Below, in pieces: positions 15,936 through 23,641 of a stretch of 64,000 nucleotides of DNA. Numbering within the stretch: the first letter of the stretch is position 1; the number at the start of each line of letters is the position of its first letter. Both the position numbers and the translations under genes were made by a program. Under the pieces are notes generated by a model that saw only the letters and a program-made list of their open reading frames with translations, had not been told where the DNA came from and made no database searches. The DNA comes from Demequina sp. NBRC 110054 (GTDB lineage Bacteria > Actinomycetota > Actinomycetes > Actinomycetales > Demequinaceae), in contig NZ_BBRK01000004.1 in assembly GCF_002090115.1 (NCBI RefSeq), positions 124,001 through 188,000 of the forward strand. The letters are read 5' to 3'.

Positions 15936-18071
15936 ATGACCAACTCGTCGCGAGCCGACATCCGGGCCTCGGCGACGTCCTCCCCGCTCCAGCGCCGCCT
16001 CGACGCCGCGCTCAGGTCAGCGCCGTCCGCGTTCGTGCTGCTCGTCACGGCGATCGCGGTCTCGGCGGGGCTGCTCGTCTCGGTCGGCCACCATCGGTGG
16101 TGGACCGTGCTGCCGCTCGCCGCGGTGCTGACCGCGCTCCTGTGGCGCCATCTCGTCGTCGCCGATCCGCACCCGCGCGCCCGTCTCGCCGGGATGCTCC
16201 TGGTCGGAGGGCTCGCCGCCTGGGTGGTCGTCAACCTGTTCTTCGCTGCGGAGTACATCCTCGTCGTGCGCGATCCCGGGTTCCTCACGCTCAGCGGACT
16301 GTGGCTCGTCGACCACGCCAGCACGGACATCCCCGCGTCTGGGGCGGTCGAGGCGGCGGCCCTGCAGAGCAACCTCATCCCGGACGCCTCGCAGGCATGG
16401 AACCTGCTCGGCGACGCGGTGCAGCCCCAGGGCGCCAAGATGCTGCCCGCGACGATCGCCGTCGGCGGGTGGATCGCGGGCACCGCCGGCGTGTACGGCG
16501 CCAACATCGTCATCGGGGCCGCGGGCATGGCGGCCGTCTACCTCGTCGCCCGCCGCCTCCTGTCGCCGCTCGCCGCACTGGCTCCCGCGGCACTGCTCGG
16601 CCTGACGGTCGCGCACATCGGACTGTCCAGGGCCGCGTACACCGAGCCGCTCACCCTCGTGCTGGTCTTCGCCGGGATCCTGTGGTCGTGGCGCGGCGTG
16701 AACGAACGCGCGTGGGCTCCCCTGCTCGCCGGCGCGTTCGTGTCGGGCGCGACCGTCTTCGCCCGCATCGACGGCGCGGTGTTCGCGCTCGGCGCCCTCG
16801 TCGGCACCGTGCTCGCGCTGTCCGGCGCGGCCGCGCCCCGCCGCTGGCGGCGCGGCGCGGCGCTCGCCTATGTGACGCTGCAGGCCGTCGTCCTGGCGGG
16901 CGGCTACCTGTCGCTCTACCGCTGGAGCCGCGCCTACCTCGAGCGACTGGGCGACGAGACGACGCTGTTGATCGGCGCGTACGCGGTGCTCGCGGCGCTG
17001 GCCTTCCTGTGGGCGATGAGCTGGGTCGAGGGCAGCCGCATGGACCGCCTGCTGCATGCCCTCACCGCGGGGCTCGGCCACCGCGGGTCGCTCGCAGGCG
17101 GGCTCGTGGTGGTCGGACTGTTCACCGTGCTCGCCTCGCGGCCTCTGTGGATGACCTCGAGGCGAGGCACCGACACGAGCGCCGAGCAGTTCACCAACAG
17201 CGTCATCGAGGGCTTCCAGGCCTCCGCGGGGCTCGAGAGCGATCCGACCAGGACCTACGCCGAGAGCTCGGTCACGTGGCTGAGCTACTACCTCACGTGG
17301 CCGCTCGTGCTGCTCGCCTTCGTGGGATTCGGCGTGCTGACCTACCGCGCACTGCGTGGCCGCTACGACTGGTGGGTGCCGCTCATCGCGATCCTGCCGT
17401 CCACGCTGTTCTACCTGTGGAAGCCCGCGATCATCGCCGACCAGATCTGGTCGATCCGACGCTTCGAGCCGGCCGCGCTGCCCGGATTCGCCATCGCCGC
17501 GACCGTCGGCGGCCTGTGGCTCGCCGCACGTCTCACCCGCGAGCACAGTCGACAGCTGGGCAAGCGCGTCGTGGCCGCGGCGCTCGTCGTGCTGCCGATC
17601 ACCGCCTGGGTGTCGGTGTCGCCGGGCAGCTCCGTCCCCGTCGGGGCCGCGGTGAACGTCTTCACCACGGAGATGGACGGCGCCGACGCGATGATCGACG
17701 CGATGTGCGAGGAGATCGACGGGCGCCCTGTCGTGCTCGCCGGCACCTCCGAGGTCTTCGGCACGATCCGCGTGGTCTGCGACGTGCCCGTGGTCCTCGC
17801 GCTCGTCGAGCCCACGCAGGAGACCCTCGCGGAGATGGTTGAGATCTTCGACGAGGCGCCCGTGGTCGTCACCCGCAACGAGGACTACCTCGAGTGGACC
17901 GAGGAGCCGACGAGGGTCGCGATCTCCGTCGTCACCCACTCCGGCTACTCGCTGCAGCGCATCCCCGTCACGTACATCACGCGCAACTACAAGTGGCTCA
18001 TCGGCGTCGTCAACGAGGACGGCACTGTCACATCGGTCGGTTCCTCGGCCGAGGAGGTCTCCGCGGGCTGA
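15936..18071 (+). CDS. Polytopic membrane protein, GT-C (ArnT/PMT-like) glycosyltransferase candidate
   Basis: This 711-residue protein has roughly a dozen hydrophobic helices between about residues 28 and 580 and a soluble C-terminal domain of about 130 residues. The segment VARRLLSPLAALAPAALLGL followed by HIGLSRAAYTEPLTLVLVF resembles the core of dolichol- or polyprenyl-phosphate sugar-using GT-C enzymes; no signature is diagnostic, so the call is by architecture. The ATG at 15936 (MTNSSRADIR) is preferred over in-frame codons at 15795 and 15912 because of the -10 hexamer position. It is divergent from the two-component operon. It may glycosylate an envelope polymer or act in polymer export. 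Confidence 0.65.
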   Translation: MTNSSRADIRASATSSPLQRRLDAALRSAPSAFVLLVTAIAVSAGLLVSVGHHRWWTVLPLAAVLTALLWRHLVVADPHPRARLAGMLLVGGLAAWVVVNLFFAAEYILVVRDPGFLTLSGLWLVDHASTDIPASGAVEAAALQSNLIPDASQAWNLLGDAVQPQGAKMLPATIAVGGWIAGTAGVYGANIVIGAAGMAAVYLVARRLLSPLAALAPAALLGLTVAHIGLSRAAYTEPLTLVLVFAGILWSWRGVNERAWAPLLAGAFVSGATVFARIDGAVFALGALVGTVLALSGAAAPRRWRRGAALAYVTLQAVVLAGGYLSLYRWSRAYLERLGDETTLLIGAYAVLAALAFLWAMSWVEGSRMDRLLHALTAGLGHRGSLAGGLVVVGLFTVLASRPLWMTSRRGTDTSAEQFTNSVIEGFQASAGLESDPTRTYAESSVTWLSYYLTWPLVLLAFVGFGVLTYRALRGRYDWWVPLIAILPSTLFYLWKPAIIADQIWSIRRFEPAALPGFAIAATVGGLWLAARLTREHSRQLGKRVVAAALVVLPITAWVSVSPGSSVPVGAAVNVFTTEMDGADAMIDAMCEEIDGRPVVLAGTSEVFGTIRVVCDVPVVLALVEPTQETLAEMVEIFDEAPVVVTRNEDYLEWTEEPTRVAISVVTHSGYSLQRIPVTYITRNYKWLIGVVNEDGTVTSVGSSAEEVSAG

Positions 18072-18075
18072 CCGC

Positions 18076-18519
18076 TCAGCCCTGCGCGTCGGCCTCGCCT
18101 TCGGCGCTGTCCGTGTCGTCGGTGCTGTCCGTGTTCTCGGCCCCCGCAGCCGCGTCGCGGGCGGAGGCGCGCATCGCCGCGGCGGCGACGACCGCCGAGG
18201 CGACGAGCAGCGCGATCGCTATCGCGGGCACCGCGCCCAGCATCACCACGGCGGCGGCCGCCTGCAGCACCTGCCAGGTCAGCGCGGCGCCTCGCGACCA
18301 CCGCGCGCCGCGCGCGAAGCCGCGCGTGACGAGGGCGATGCCGCCCGCCATCGCGAGCGCGAAGGCGCCGATCCCGAGGGTCGCGGCCAGCTCGACGTGC
18401 TCTCCCCCGATCGCGTACGCGGCATAGACGGCGGCCACACCGACGAGGACAAGCGCCTCGAGGGCGAGCAGCACCGTGGCCAGAACGTCGAGCGGATCGC
18501 GACGGCGGAGAGAGCTCAC
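18076..18519 (-). CDS. Small four-helix membrane protein, unknown function
   Basis: This 147-residue protein has four hydrophobic segments (approximately residues 10-30, 42-60, 78-95 and 98-115) and an acidic Asp/Thr/Ala-rich tail. It ends five bases from the stop of the convergent gene. The GTG at 18519 is chosen because a TAGGGT hexamer ends seven bases upstream, whereas an ATG at 18582 would begin inside the whiB1 promoter region. No family is recognised beyond a general actinobacterial hypothetical membrane protein. Confidence 0.65.
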   Translation of the reverse strand: MSSLRRRDPLDVLATVLLALEALVLVGVAAVYAAYAIGGEHVELAATLGIGAFALAMAGGIALVTRGFARGARWSRGAALTWQVLQAAAAVVMLGAVPAIAIALLVASAVVAAAAMRASARDAAAGAENTDSTDDTDSAEGEADAQG

Positions 18520-18526
18520 GGCGCCC

Positions 18527-18532
18527 ACCCTA
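18527..18532 (-). promoter_or_regulatory. Candidate -10 element for the small membrane protein
   Basis: TAGGGT on the minus strand ends seven bases before the GTG at 18519. Confidence 0.4.
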
Positions 18533-18575
18533 GGACCGCGAGGCGGGTCTGCGGAAATTCTCAGAAAGCTCCCCC

Positions 18576-18604
18576 TTGTCATCTGTTCGTAACAATGGGA
18601 AAAT
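18576..18604 (+). promoter_or_regulatory. Candidate promoter of whiB1
   Basis: TTGTCA (18576-18581) and GAAAAT (18599-18604) are 17 bases apart. This predicts a 5' leader of about 85 bases before whiB1, unlike the leaderless neighbours, leaving room for regulation. Confidence 0.5.
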
Positions 18605-18696
18605 GTTCGGCAGTGATGTAGCGACGATGCGACGGATCACCGCCAACCCCCATGGCTGGATGGTCCGTCGCTCTCTTTTACCCAGAGGAGTACATG

Positions 18697-18951
18697 ATGG
18701 ATTGGCGTAACGACGCTGCGTGCCTCGAGGTCGAGGACCCCGAGCTTTTCTTCCCCGTCGGCAACACCGGCCCGGCGATCTCTCAGATCGAGAAGGCCAA
18801 GGCCGTCTGCGGCACGTGCAACGTCCGCGAGACCTGCCTGCAGTGGGCCATGGAGCACAACCAGGACTCCGGTGTCTGGGGCGGGCTGTCCGAGGACGAG
18901 CGCCGCTCGCTCAAGCGCCGCGCCGCTCGCGCGCGCCGCGCCGCGAAGTAA
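18697..18951 (+). CDS. whiB1: WhiB-family iron-sulfur regulator, WhiB1 type
   Basis: This 84-residue protein has the same length as M. tuberculosis WhiB1 and shares its MDWR start, DPELFFPVGN and QDSGVWGG motifs. The cluster ligands are Cys9, Cys38, Cys41 and Cys47, GVWGG spans residues 59-63, and the C-terminus is strongly basic. In M. tuberculosis WhiB1 is a nitric-oxide-responsive essential regulator that binds the primary sigma factor. Of two adjacent ATG codons (18694 and 18697) the second is preferred: AGAGGAG lies six bases before it. Convergent pdtaS downstream reproduces the Rv3219-Rv3220c arrangement. Confidence 0.95.
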   Translation: MDWRNDAACLEVEDPELFFPVGNTGPAISQIEKAKAVCGTCNVRETCLQWAMEHNQDSGVWGGLSEDERRSLKRRAARARRAAK

Positions 18952-18963
18952 CCCAGCGACAAC

Positions 18964-18997
18964 GAAGCCGCGTCGCCCCTCGGGGCGGCGCGGCTTC
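18964..18997 (+). terminator. Rho-independent-type terminator after whiB1
   Basis: A 16-base arm (18964-18979) pairs with 18982-18997 with one G-U pair and a tight CTCG turn. It sits 12 bases after the whiB1 stop. The following T tract is weak, as is usual in high-GC actinobacteria. Confidence 0.7.
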
Positions 18998-19043
18998 TGC
19001 CGTTCCCGGCGCCGAGGCGCCGAGCTGAGCGGCGAGGCCGCGG

Positions 19044-20519
19044 TCAGTAGCGACCCTCGCCCGGCCCCTCGCCGATCCGCACGTCGAGCCTGACCGCCGA
19101 GCCGGGTCCGTCCTCGCGGGCGACCCACTCGATCGAGCCGTCGAGCTCGTTCTCCACGAGAGTGCGCACGATCGACGAGCCGAGGCCCGTCGGACTGCCC
19201 GCCAGCCCCACGCCGTCGTCGAGGATCGCGATGCGGAGCCGTTCGCGGGCCGCCTCGCGGTCGGCATGCACGGTGATGACGCCGCGCTCCCTGCCGACGA
19301 AGCCATGCTCCACCGCATTGGTGATGAGCTCGGTCATCACGAGCGCGAGCGAGGAGGCCCACTGCGCGGGGATCATGCCGAAGTCGCCCTCGCGCACGAT
19401 GCTCACCTGAACGCCGGGCGACGCCACCTCGGCGGCCATGCGCATCGCGCGGCGACCCAGGTCATCGAAGTTCACCAGCTCGTCGAGCGTGCCGGACAGC
19501 GTCTCGTGGACGAGCGCGATGGTCGACACGCGCCGCATCGCCTCGGCGAGCGCCTCCTTGGCCTCGGGGGCATCGACGCGACGTGACTGGAGACGCAGGA
19601 GCGCCGCCACGGTCTGCAGGTTGTTCTTCACGCGGTGGTGGATCTCGCGGATCGTCGCATCCTTCGTGATGAGCTCGCGCTCGCGCCGCCTCAGCTCGGA
19701 CACGTCGCGGCACAGCAGCACGGCGCCGTGCCTCACCCCGTTCTCCGTCACCGGGATCGCGCGCAGCGACAGCGCCGCCCCGTTCGCCTCGATGTCGGTG
19801 CGCCAGGCGGCGCGACCCATGACGACCATCGCAAGGGTCTCGTCCATCTGACCCTTGTCGAGAAGCATCGTGCTCGCCTCGCGCGGGAGCGACTTGTTGA
19901 TGAGCGGGCCGGTCAGTCCGAGGCGGTGGAAGCACGACAGCGCGTTGGGGCTCGCGTACGTGACATGCCCGGCGGCGTCGAGGCGCAGCACGCCGTCGCC
20001 GACGCGCGGCGCGCCGCGTCGCGGACCGGTGACCGAGGTCGGCACGGGGAACTCGCCGCGCGTGACCATGTGCAGGATGTCGTCGGCGGCACCCTTGTAG
20101 TTGAGCTCGAGCCGGGACGACGAGCGCGACACCGCCTGCGAGACCTCCCTGGTCAGCACTGCGATCGGGCGGCCGTCCAGGACGACGGGAAGCGCGTCCT
20201 CGCGGACCGCGTACGACTCGTCCCAGCGCGGCTCGCGCGACGCGACCAGCTCGCCCGAGTCGAAGGCGGTGCGAAGATGCGCGACGCGTCCCTCGGCGGC
20301 GAAGGAACCCACCACATCGTCCTGGTGGACCGTGGGACCGGTGGAGGGGCGGCACTGCGCGATCGCCACGAAGCCGTCGTCCACGGGACGCCACATGACG
20401 AGGTCGGCGAAGGACAGGTCGGCGATGATCTGCCAGTCCTCCGCGAGCAGGGACAGGCACTCGGCCTCGGCGTCGGTGAGGGCGCCGAAGCGCTCCGCGG
20501 TCTCTCTCAGGCTTGCCAC
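19044..20519 (-). CDS. pdtaS: Soluble sensor histidine kinase, PdtaS type
   Basis: This 491-residue cytosolic kinase has an N-terminal GAF-like domain (to about residue 150), a PAS-like domain (about 170-280), then a HisKA_2 dimerisation region with IREIHHRVKNNLQTVAALL (His294/295) and a HATPase_c domain (ALVMTELITNAVEHG, ILDDGVGLAG, GLGSSIVRTLV). This is the architecture of M. tuberculosis PdtaS (Rv3220c), which phosphorylates the RNA-binding ANTAR regulator PdtaR. PdtaR is not in this window. The GTG at 20519 coincides with the start predicted from TAGGCT (20526-20531). Confidence 0.92.
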   Translation of the reverse strand: MASLRETAERFGALTDAEAECLSLLAEDWQIIADLSFADLVMWRPVDDGFVAIAQCRPSTGPTVHQDDVVGSFAAEGRVAHLRTAFDSGELVASREPRWDESYAVREDALPVVLDGRPIAVLTREVSQAVSRSSSRLELNYKGAADDILHMVTRGEFPVPTSVTGPRRGAPRVGDGVLRLDAAGHVTYASPNALSCFHRLGLTGPLINKSLPREASTMLLDKGQMDETLAMVVMGRAAWRTDIEANGAALSLRAIPVTENGVRHGAVLLCRDVSELRRRERELITKDATIREIHHRVKNNLQTVAALLRLQSRRVDAPEAKEALAEAMRRVSTIALVHETLSGTLDELVNFDDLGRRAMRMAAEVASPGVQVSIVREGDFGMIPAQWASSLALVMTELITNAVEHGFVGRERGVITVHADREAARERLRIAILDDGVGLAGSPTGLGSSIVRTLVENELDGSIEWVAREDGPGSAVRLDVRIGEGPGEGRY

Positions 20520-20525
20520 CGTCCA

Positions 20526-20531
20526 AGCCTA
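20526..20531 (-). promoter_or_regulatory. Candidate -10 element for pdtaS
   Basis: TAGGCT on the minus strand leaves a six-base gap to the GTG at 20519, predicting a leaderless message. Confidence 0.45.
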
Positions 20532-20655
20532 CGGCCCGCTGACACCGGGCGCCGCCGCCCGTCCCACGCCGGCGCCGTCGCGCGGCCCCTGATACCAGGG
20601 AGTCGCTGCTCTCGCGGGGTAGGCTGAGAGGCCGTAGGGACACCGGGAGACACGC

Positions 20656-21153
20656 ATGGACTTCACGCACCGCCACCGCTTCGACGCGCCGCTCGACGCC
20701 GTCGTCGCCATGCTGGCGGACGAGGGGTTCTCGCGCTTGCGCGGTGAGGCCTCGGGCGCGCGGCTGGTCGACCTGCTGGTCGACGGCACCGCCGACACCG
20801 CCTTCACCGTCTCGCTGCGACGCGAGGCGCCGACGTCCTCGATCCCCTCAGAGATGCGCGGCTTCGTGGGCTCGAGACTCGTCGTGACCTACACCGAGGC
20901 GTGGGAGCCACCCGAGGAGCACGAGCGCATCGGCACCTTCGCAGTCGAGATCATGGGAGCGCCCGGCCATGTGGCGGGGGCGCTGGGCCTGCGACCCGAC
21001 GGCGACGGCACCGAGCTGCTCGCCACGGGCAAGGTCGCGGTCCCGATGCCGATAGTGGGGCCGATGATCGAGCGCGCGTTGGTGGGCTCCGTCACGAAGA
21101 CGATGGACGGCGAGCTCGAGGTCGCCGACACCTGGCTCGCCGAGCGCCGTTGA
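20656..21153 (+). CDS. DUF2505 family (START-like fold) protein
   Basis: This 165-residue protein begins MDFTHRHRFDAPLDAVVAML, typical of DUF2505, a polyketide-cyclase/START-like helix-grip family that probably binds a hydrophobic ligand. Hydrophobic strands alternate through the middle (RLVVTYTEAW, GTFAVEIMG), and a long amphipathic C-terminal helix follows (MIERALVGSVTKTMDGELEVADTWLAER). GGGAG lies seven bases before the ATG. Its stop is within three bases of the fluoride channel gene, so it likely heads that operon. No enzymatic function is known for the family. Confidence 0.85.
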   Translation: MDFTHRHRFDAPLDAVVAMLADEGFSRLRGEASGARLVDLLVDGTADTAFTVSLRREAPTSSIPSEMRGFVGSRLVVTYTEAWEPPEEHERIGTFAVEIMGAPGHVAGALGLRPDGDGTELLATGKVAVPMPIVGPMIERALVGSVTKTMDGELEVADTWLAERR

Positions 21154-21155
21154 CC

Positions 21156-21560
21156 GTGGGGCGCACGCTCACGCTCGTGTGGGCCGGAGGCTTCGTCGGG
21201 GGCGTGCTGCGGCTCCTGGTCGGACAGGCGCTTCCTCACGCGACCGGGACGATGCCGTGGGACCTCGTGCTCGTGAACGTGGTCGGCTCGCTCGTGCTGG
21301 GCTTCGTGGTCTCGCGCGCGCAGCGCGAAGGCGGGTGGGCGATCTTCCCCGCGATCGGGCCAGGGCTGCTCGGCGGCTTCACGACGTTCTCCTCGGTCGC
21401 GGTGCTCACGTGGGGCGTGGACGCCGCTCACCCCGCGAACTGGCTCCTGCTCGGCGTGCTGATGCTGCTCGCCGTCGCCTCGGCCGCGCTCGGATGGTGG
21501 CTCGGAGGACTCGAGGCCGGCCGCGAGGAGGCCGTGCACGTCGGGGGTGACGAGCGATGA
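21156..21560 (+). CDS. crcB: Fluoride-specific ion channel, subunit 1
   Basis: This 134-residue four-helix protein of the CrcB/Fluc family exports fluoride passively. The signature GGFVGGVLRLLVG near the N-terminus, the NVVGSLVLGF segment (conserved Asn near residue 43) and GLLGGFTTFSSVAV (the Phe-box and sodium site) are intact. The GTG at 21156 is taken as the start; TTG at 21150 would overlap the previous stop and cannot be excluded. A second crcB gene overlaps its end by four bases, as expected for actinobacterial pairs that form antiparallel heterodimers. No fluoride riboswitch fits here because the upstream gene ends within three bases. Confidence 0.92.
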   Translation: MGRTLTLVWAGGFVGGVLRLLVGQALPHATGTMPWDLVLVNVVGSLVLGFVVSRAQREGGWAIFPAIGPGLLGGFTTFSSVAVLTWGVDAAHPANWLLLGVLMLLAVASAALGWWLGGLEAGREEAVHVGGDER

Positions 21561-21922
21561 TGTCTCCCCTGCTGCTGCTCGCCGCCGGGGCCGGATGCGG
21601 AGTGGGAGCCGTCCTGCGCTTCCTCGTGGGGCGCATCGATCACCCGCAGTCCTTCCCGTGGCCCACGATCGCCGTGAATGCGGCGGGCGCGACACTGCTG
21701 GCGTGGCTCACCGCCGCCGCGACCGCGGGCGGCATCACCGAGGCCGAGCTCGTGGTGCTCGGTGGAGGGCTCGCCGGCGGGCTCACGACGTTCTCGAGCA
21801 TGGCCGTCGACGCCGTCGTGCTGTTCCAGGACGGACGGCGTCGCGACGCGGCGCTGTACCTCGCCGCGACGTTCGCGGTAGGGGTCTGCGGGGCCTGGAT
21901 CGGCTGGACGCTCGGGGCCTGA
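21557..21922 (+). CDS. crcB: Fluoride-specific ion channel, subunit 2
   Basis: This 121-residue CrcB/Fluc paralogue is coupled to the preceding one by an ATGA overlap. It has four transmembrane helices, GAGCGVGAVLRFLVGR, the conserved Asn in TIAVNAAGATLLAW and GLAGGLTTFSSMAVD. The two homologous subunits presumably assemble as a dual-topology pair with two pores. Confidence 0.92.
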   Translation: MMSPLLLLAAGAGCGVGAVLRFLVGRIDHPQSFPWPTIAVNAAGATLLAWLTAAATAGGITEAELVVLGGGLAGGLTTFSSMAVDAVVLFQDGRRRDAALYLAATFAVGVCGAWIGWTLGA

Positions 21923-22042
21923 GCCCTCGACGCCGGCCGCGGCGCCCGGGTGCCTGCCATGGCGCGGGGCCGGTGGGCGCGCGGGGCCGGCGGACACGTC
22001 ATTCCTGCGGCCTTCACGGGTGAGGTTCGGCGCGAGGCCGGC

Positions 22043-22074
22043 GAACCGCACCCCCGGGGACCGGGGTGCGGTTC
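22043..22074. terminator. Bidirectional terminator-like hairpin downstream of crcB
   Basis: GAACCGCACCCC (22043-22054) and its exact complement (22063-22074) enclose an eight-base loop. The element lies in the 216-base gap between the convergent crcB and permease genes. A GGCGCC-GAA-GGCGCC mini-hairpin (22091-22105) follows. Confidence 0.6.
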
Positions 22075-22106
22075 GGCCTCAGCGGGCCGTGGCGCCGAAG
22101 GCGCCG

Positions 22107-22128
22107 AGTTGGCGTTGATACGTCAACT
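22107..22128. repeat. Imperfect 9-bp inverted repeat at the permease 3' end
   Basis: AGTTGGCGT and ACGTCAACT (one G-T mismatch) flank a TGAT loop, 11 bases after the permease stop codon on the minus strand. It is probably part of its terminator. Confidence 0.4.
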
Positions 22129-22138
22129 GCTGATCATC

Positions 22139-23494
22139 CTAGCGGGACTTCGGTCCTAGCGCACCCCGTCGGGCGAGAAAGGCGACGGATGGCCAGCCCA
22201 GCACCGTGACCGCGAGCGCCCACGGCACCCATCCCGGGCCCTCGCCGACGGCCGAGGGTGCGGCGACGAGCGCGAGCGCGACGCACCCGACCAGACCGAG
22301 AGCCGACACCGCGACCGGGACACGGAGCGTCGCGCGGCGACCTCCCCGCGACTGGGCGATCGCCGCCGCATTGGCAACCGCGTAGTACGTGAGGATCGTC
22401 GCCACGGAGACCAGCAGCAGGCTCGTCCCCTGCGTCCACACGAGCGCGATCGCGGCGAGGGCGCTCACGAGCTCGGCGAGCCACGGCGCCCCGCTCCCGC
22501 CCTGTCGCGCGAGCCCGCGCGGCAGATCGCCCTCGCGCGCCATGGCCATGGCGGTGCGGCCCGCGCCTGCGAGGACCGCGAGCATGGCCCCGAAAACGCT
22601 CAGGGCGGCGGTCGCGGTGACGAGCCCGAGCGGGAAGCCGACCGCGTCCGCGAGCCGCTCGAGGGGTGCGTCCTGCAGCGCCTCGCCCGCATCCGCGCTC
22701 TGGGGAAGCACCGCCACCAGGCCGTCGTAGCCGACGTGGACCGCGAGCGCGATCCCGACCGCGAGGTAGAGCGCGAGCACGACCGCGAGCGCGATGACGA
22801 TCGCGCGCGGGATCGTGCGCTCGGGCTCGCGCACCTCCTCCCCGAGCGTGGCGATCCTCGCGTACCCCGCGAAGGCGAAGAAGGCGGCCGCGGCCGCGAC
22901 GGGTACCTGCGCGAGGCTCCCCTCGCCTCCGTGCAGCGCGATGTCGAGGACGCTCGGCTCGTAGGTCTCGCCGCTCATCGGCGCGTACGCGAACCAGCCG
23001 TATATCACCGGCGTGCCGACAGCGAAGGCGACGAGCGCCGCGAGCGAGGCCGAGACCACGATCGCGATCGCGGTCGCGCCCCCCGCGGTCTTCGTGATCC
23101 CGCGCGCATTCAGCGCCCATACCAACGCGATGGCCGCTGTCGCGATCCCCTGTGCATGCCCGGGGAGCACATACGTGCCGAGCACGACCGCGCCGACCGC
23201 GACCGAGGCGGTCTTGCCCACGAGGAACGCCGCCCCCGCCACGTGGCCGGCCCAGTGGGACAGCTCCGCTCGGCCGTACGCGTATGAGCCTCCAGCGACC
23301 GGATGCGCGGCGGCGAGCTGCGCGGTCGACAGCGCGTTCGCGATCGCGATCGCGGCGGCGAGGCCGAGGGCGAGGAGGTACCAGCGCCCGGCGGCGAGGA
23401 CATCGACCCACATGTCGGAGAAGACTCCCGCACCGAGCATCGAGCCCACGCCGATGCCGGTCGCACCCAGCAGCCCCACCCGTCGTGCCGTCAC
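22139..23494 (-). CDS. APC-superfamily amino acid permease
   Basis: This 451-residue transporter has about 12 hydrophobic helices. The first contains the APC substrate loop GIGVGSMLGAGVFS (TM1 unwound region), and FFAFAGYARIATLGEEVREPERTIPRA is the characteristic TM6 plus the intracellular GEE-E motif of the basic/neutral amino acid-polyamine-organocation family. The GTG start coincides with the start predicted from TAGCCT (23501-23506). The substrate cannot be inferred. It is followed upstream on the same strand by a second, distantly related APC protein. Confidence 0.88.
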   Translation of the reverse strand: MTARRVGLLGATGIGVGSMLGAGVFSDMWVDVLAAGRWYLLALGLAAAIAIANALSTAQLAAAHPVAGGSYAYGRAELSHWAGHVAGAAFLVGKTASVAVGAVVLGTYVLPGHAQGIATAAIALVWALNARGITKTAGGATAIAIVVSASLAALVAFAVGTPVIYGWFAYAPMSGETYEPSVLDIALHGGEGSLAQVPVAAAAAFFAFAGYARIATLGEEVREPERTIPRAIVIALAVVLALYLAVGIALAVHVGYDGLVAVLPQSADAGEALQDAPLERLADAVGFPLGLVTATAALSVFGAMLAVLAGAGRTAMAMAREGDLPRGLARQGGSGAPWLAELVSALAAIALVWTQGTSLLLVSVATILTYYAVANAAAIAQSRGGRRATLRVPVAVSALGLVGCVALALVAAPSAVGEGPGWVPWALAVTVLGWPSVAFLARRGALGPKSR

Positions 23495-23500
23495 GCGGGC

Positions 23501-23506
23501 AGGCTA
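23501..23506 (-). promoter_or_regulatory. Candidate -10 element for the APC permease
   Basis: TAGCCT on the minus strand leaves a six-base gap to the GTG at 23494, predicting a leaderless transcript. Confidence 0.45.
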
Positions 23507-23554
23507 CAGGCGCCGGGTCGCCCGGGCCAGAGGAGGGCCCGGAGGCACGGGGAC

Positions 23555-23598
23555 GGGACGATGCGCAGGCGGGGACGATGCTGGGGCGGCAACGATGC
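23555..23598. repeat. Cluster of three GGGACGATGC-type decamers
   Basis: Exact copies lie at 23555-23564 and 23572-23581, and a diverged copy (GCAACGATGC) at 23589-23598, spaced 17 bases start to start. They fill the non-coding gap between the two permease genes. Confidence 0.6.
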
Positions 23599-23641
23599 CG
23601 AGGCGGTCAGGCCGACAGGTCGGGTCGGCGGGAAGGCAGTG

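Noticed and set aside
20600..21156. Possible fluoride riboswitch upstream of crcB
   Set aside because: The DUF2505 gene ends three bases before crcB and no riboswitch core was seen ahead of DUF2505.
21923..22138. Additional small gene in the crcB/permease gap
   Set aside because: Short frames there lack ribosome sites and the stretch is occupied by hairpins.
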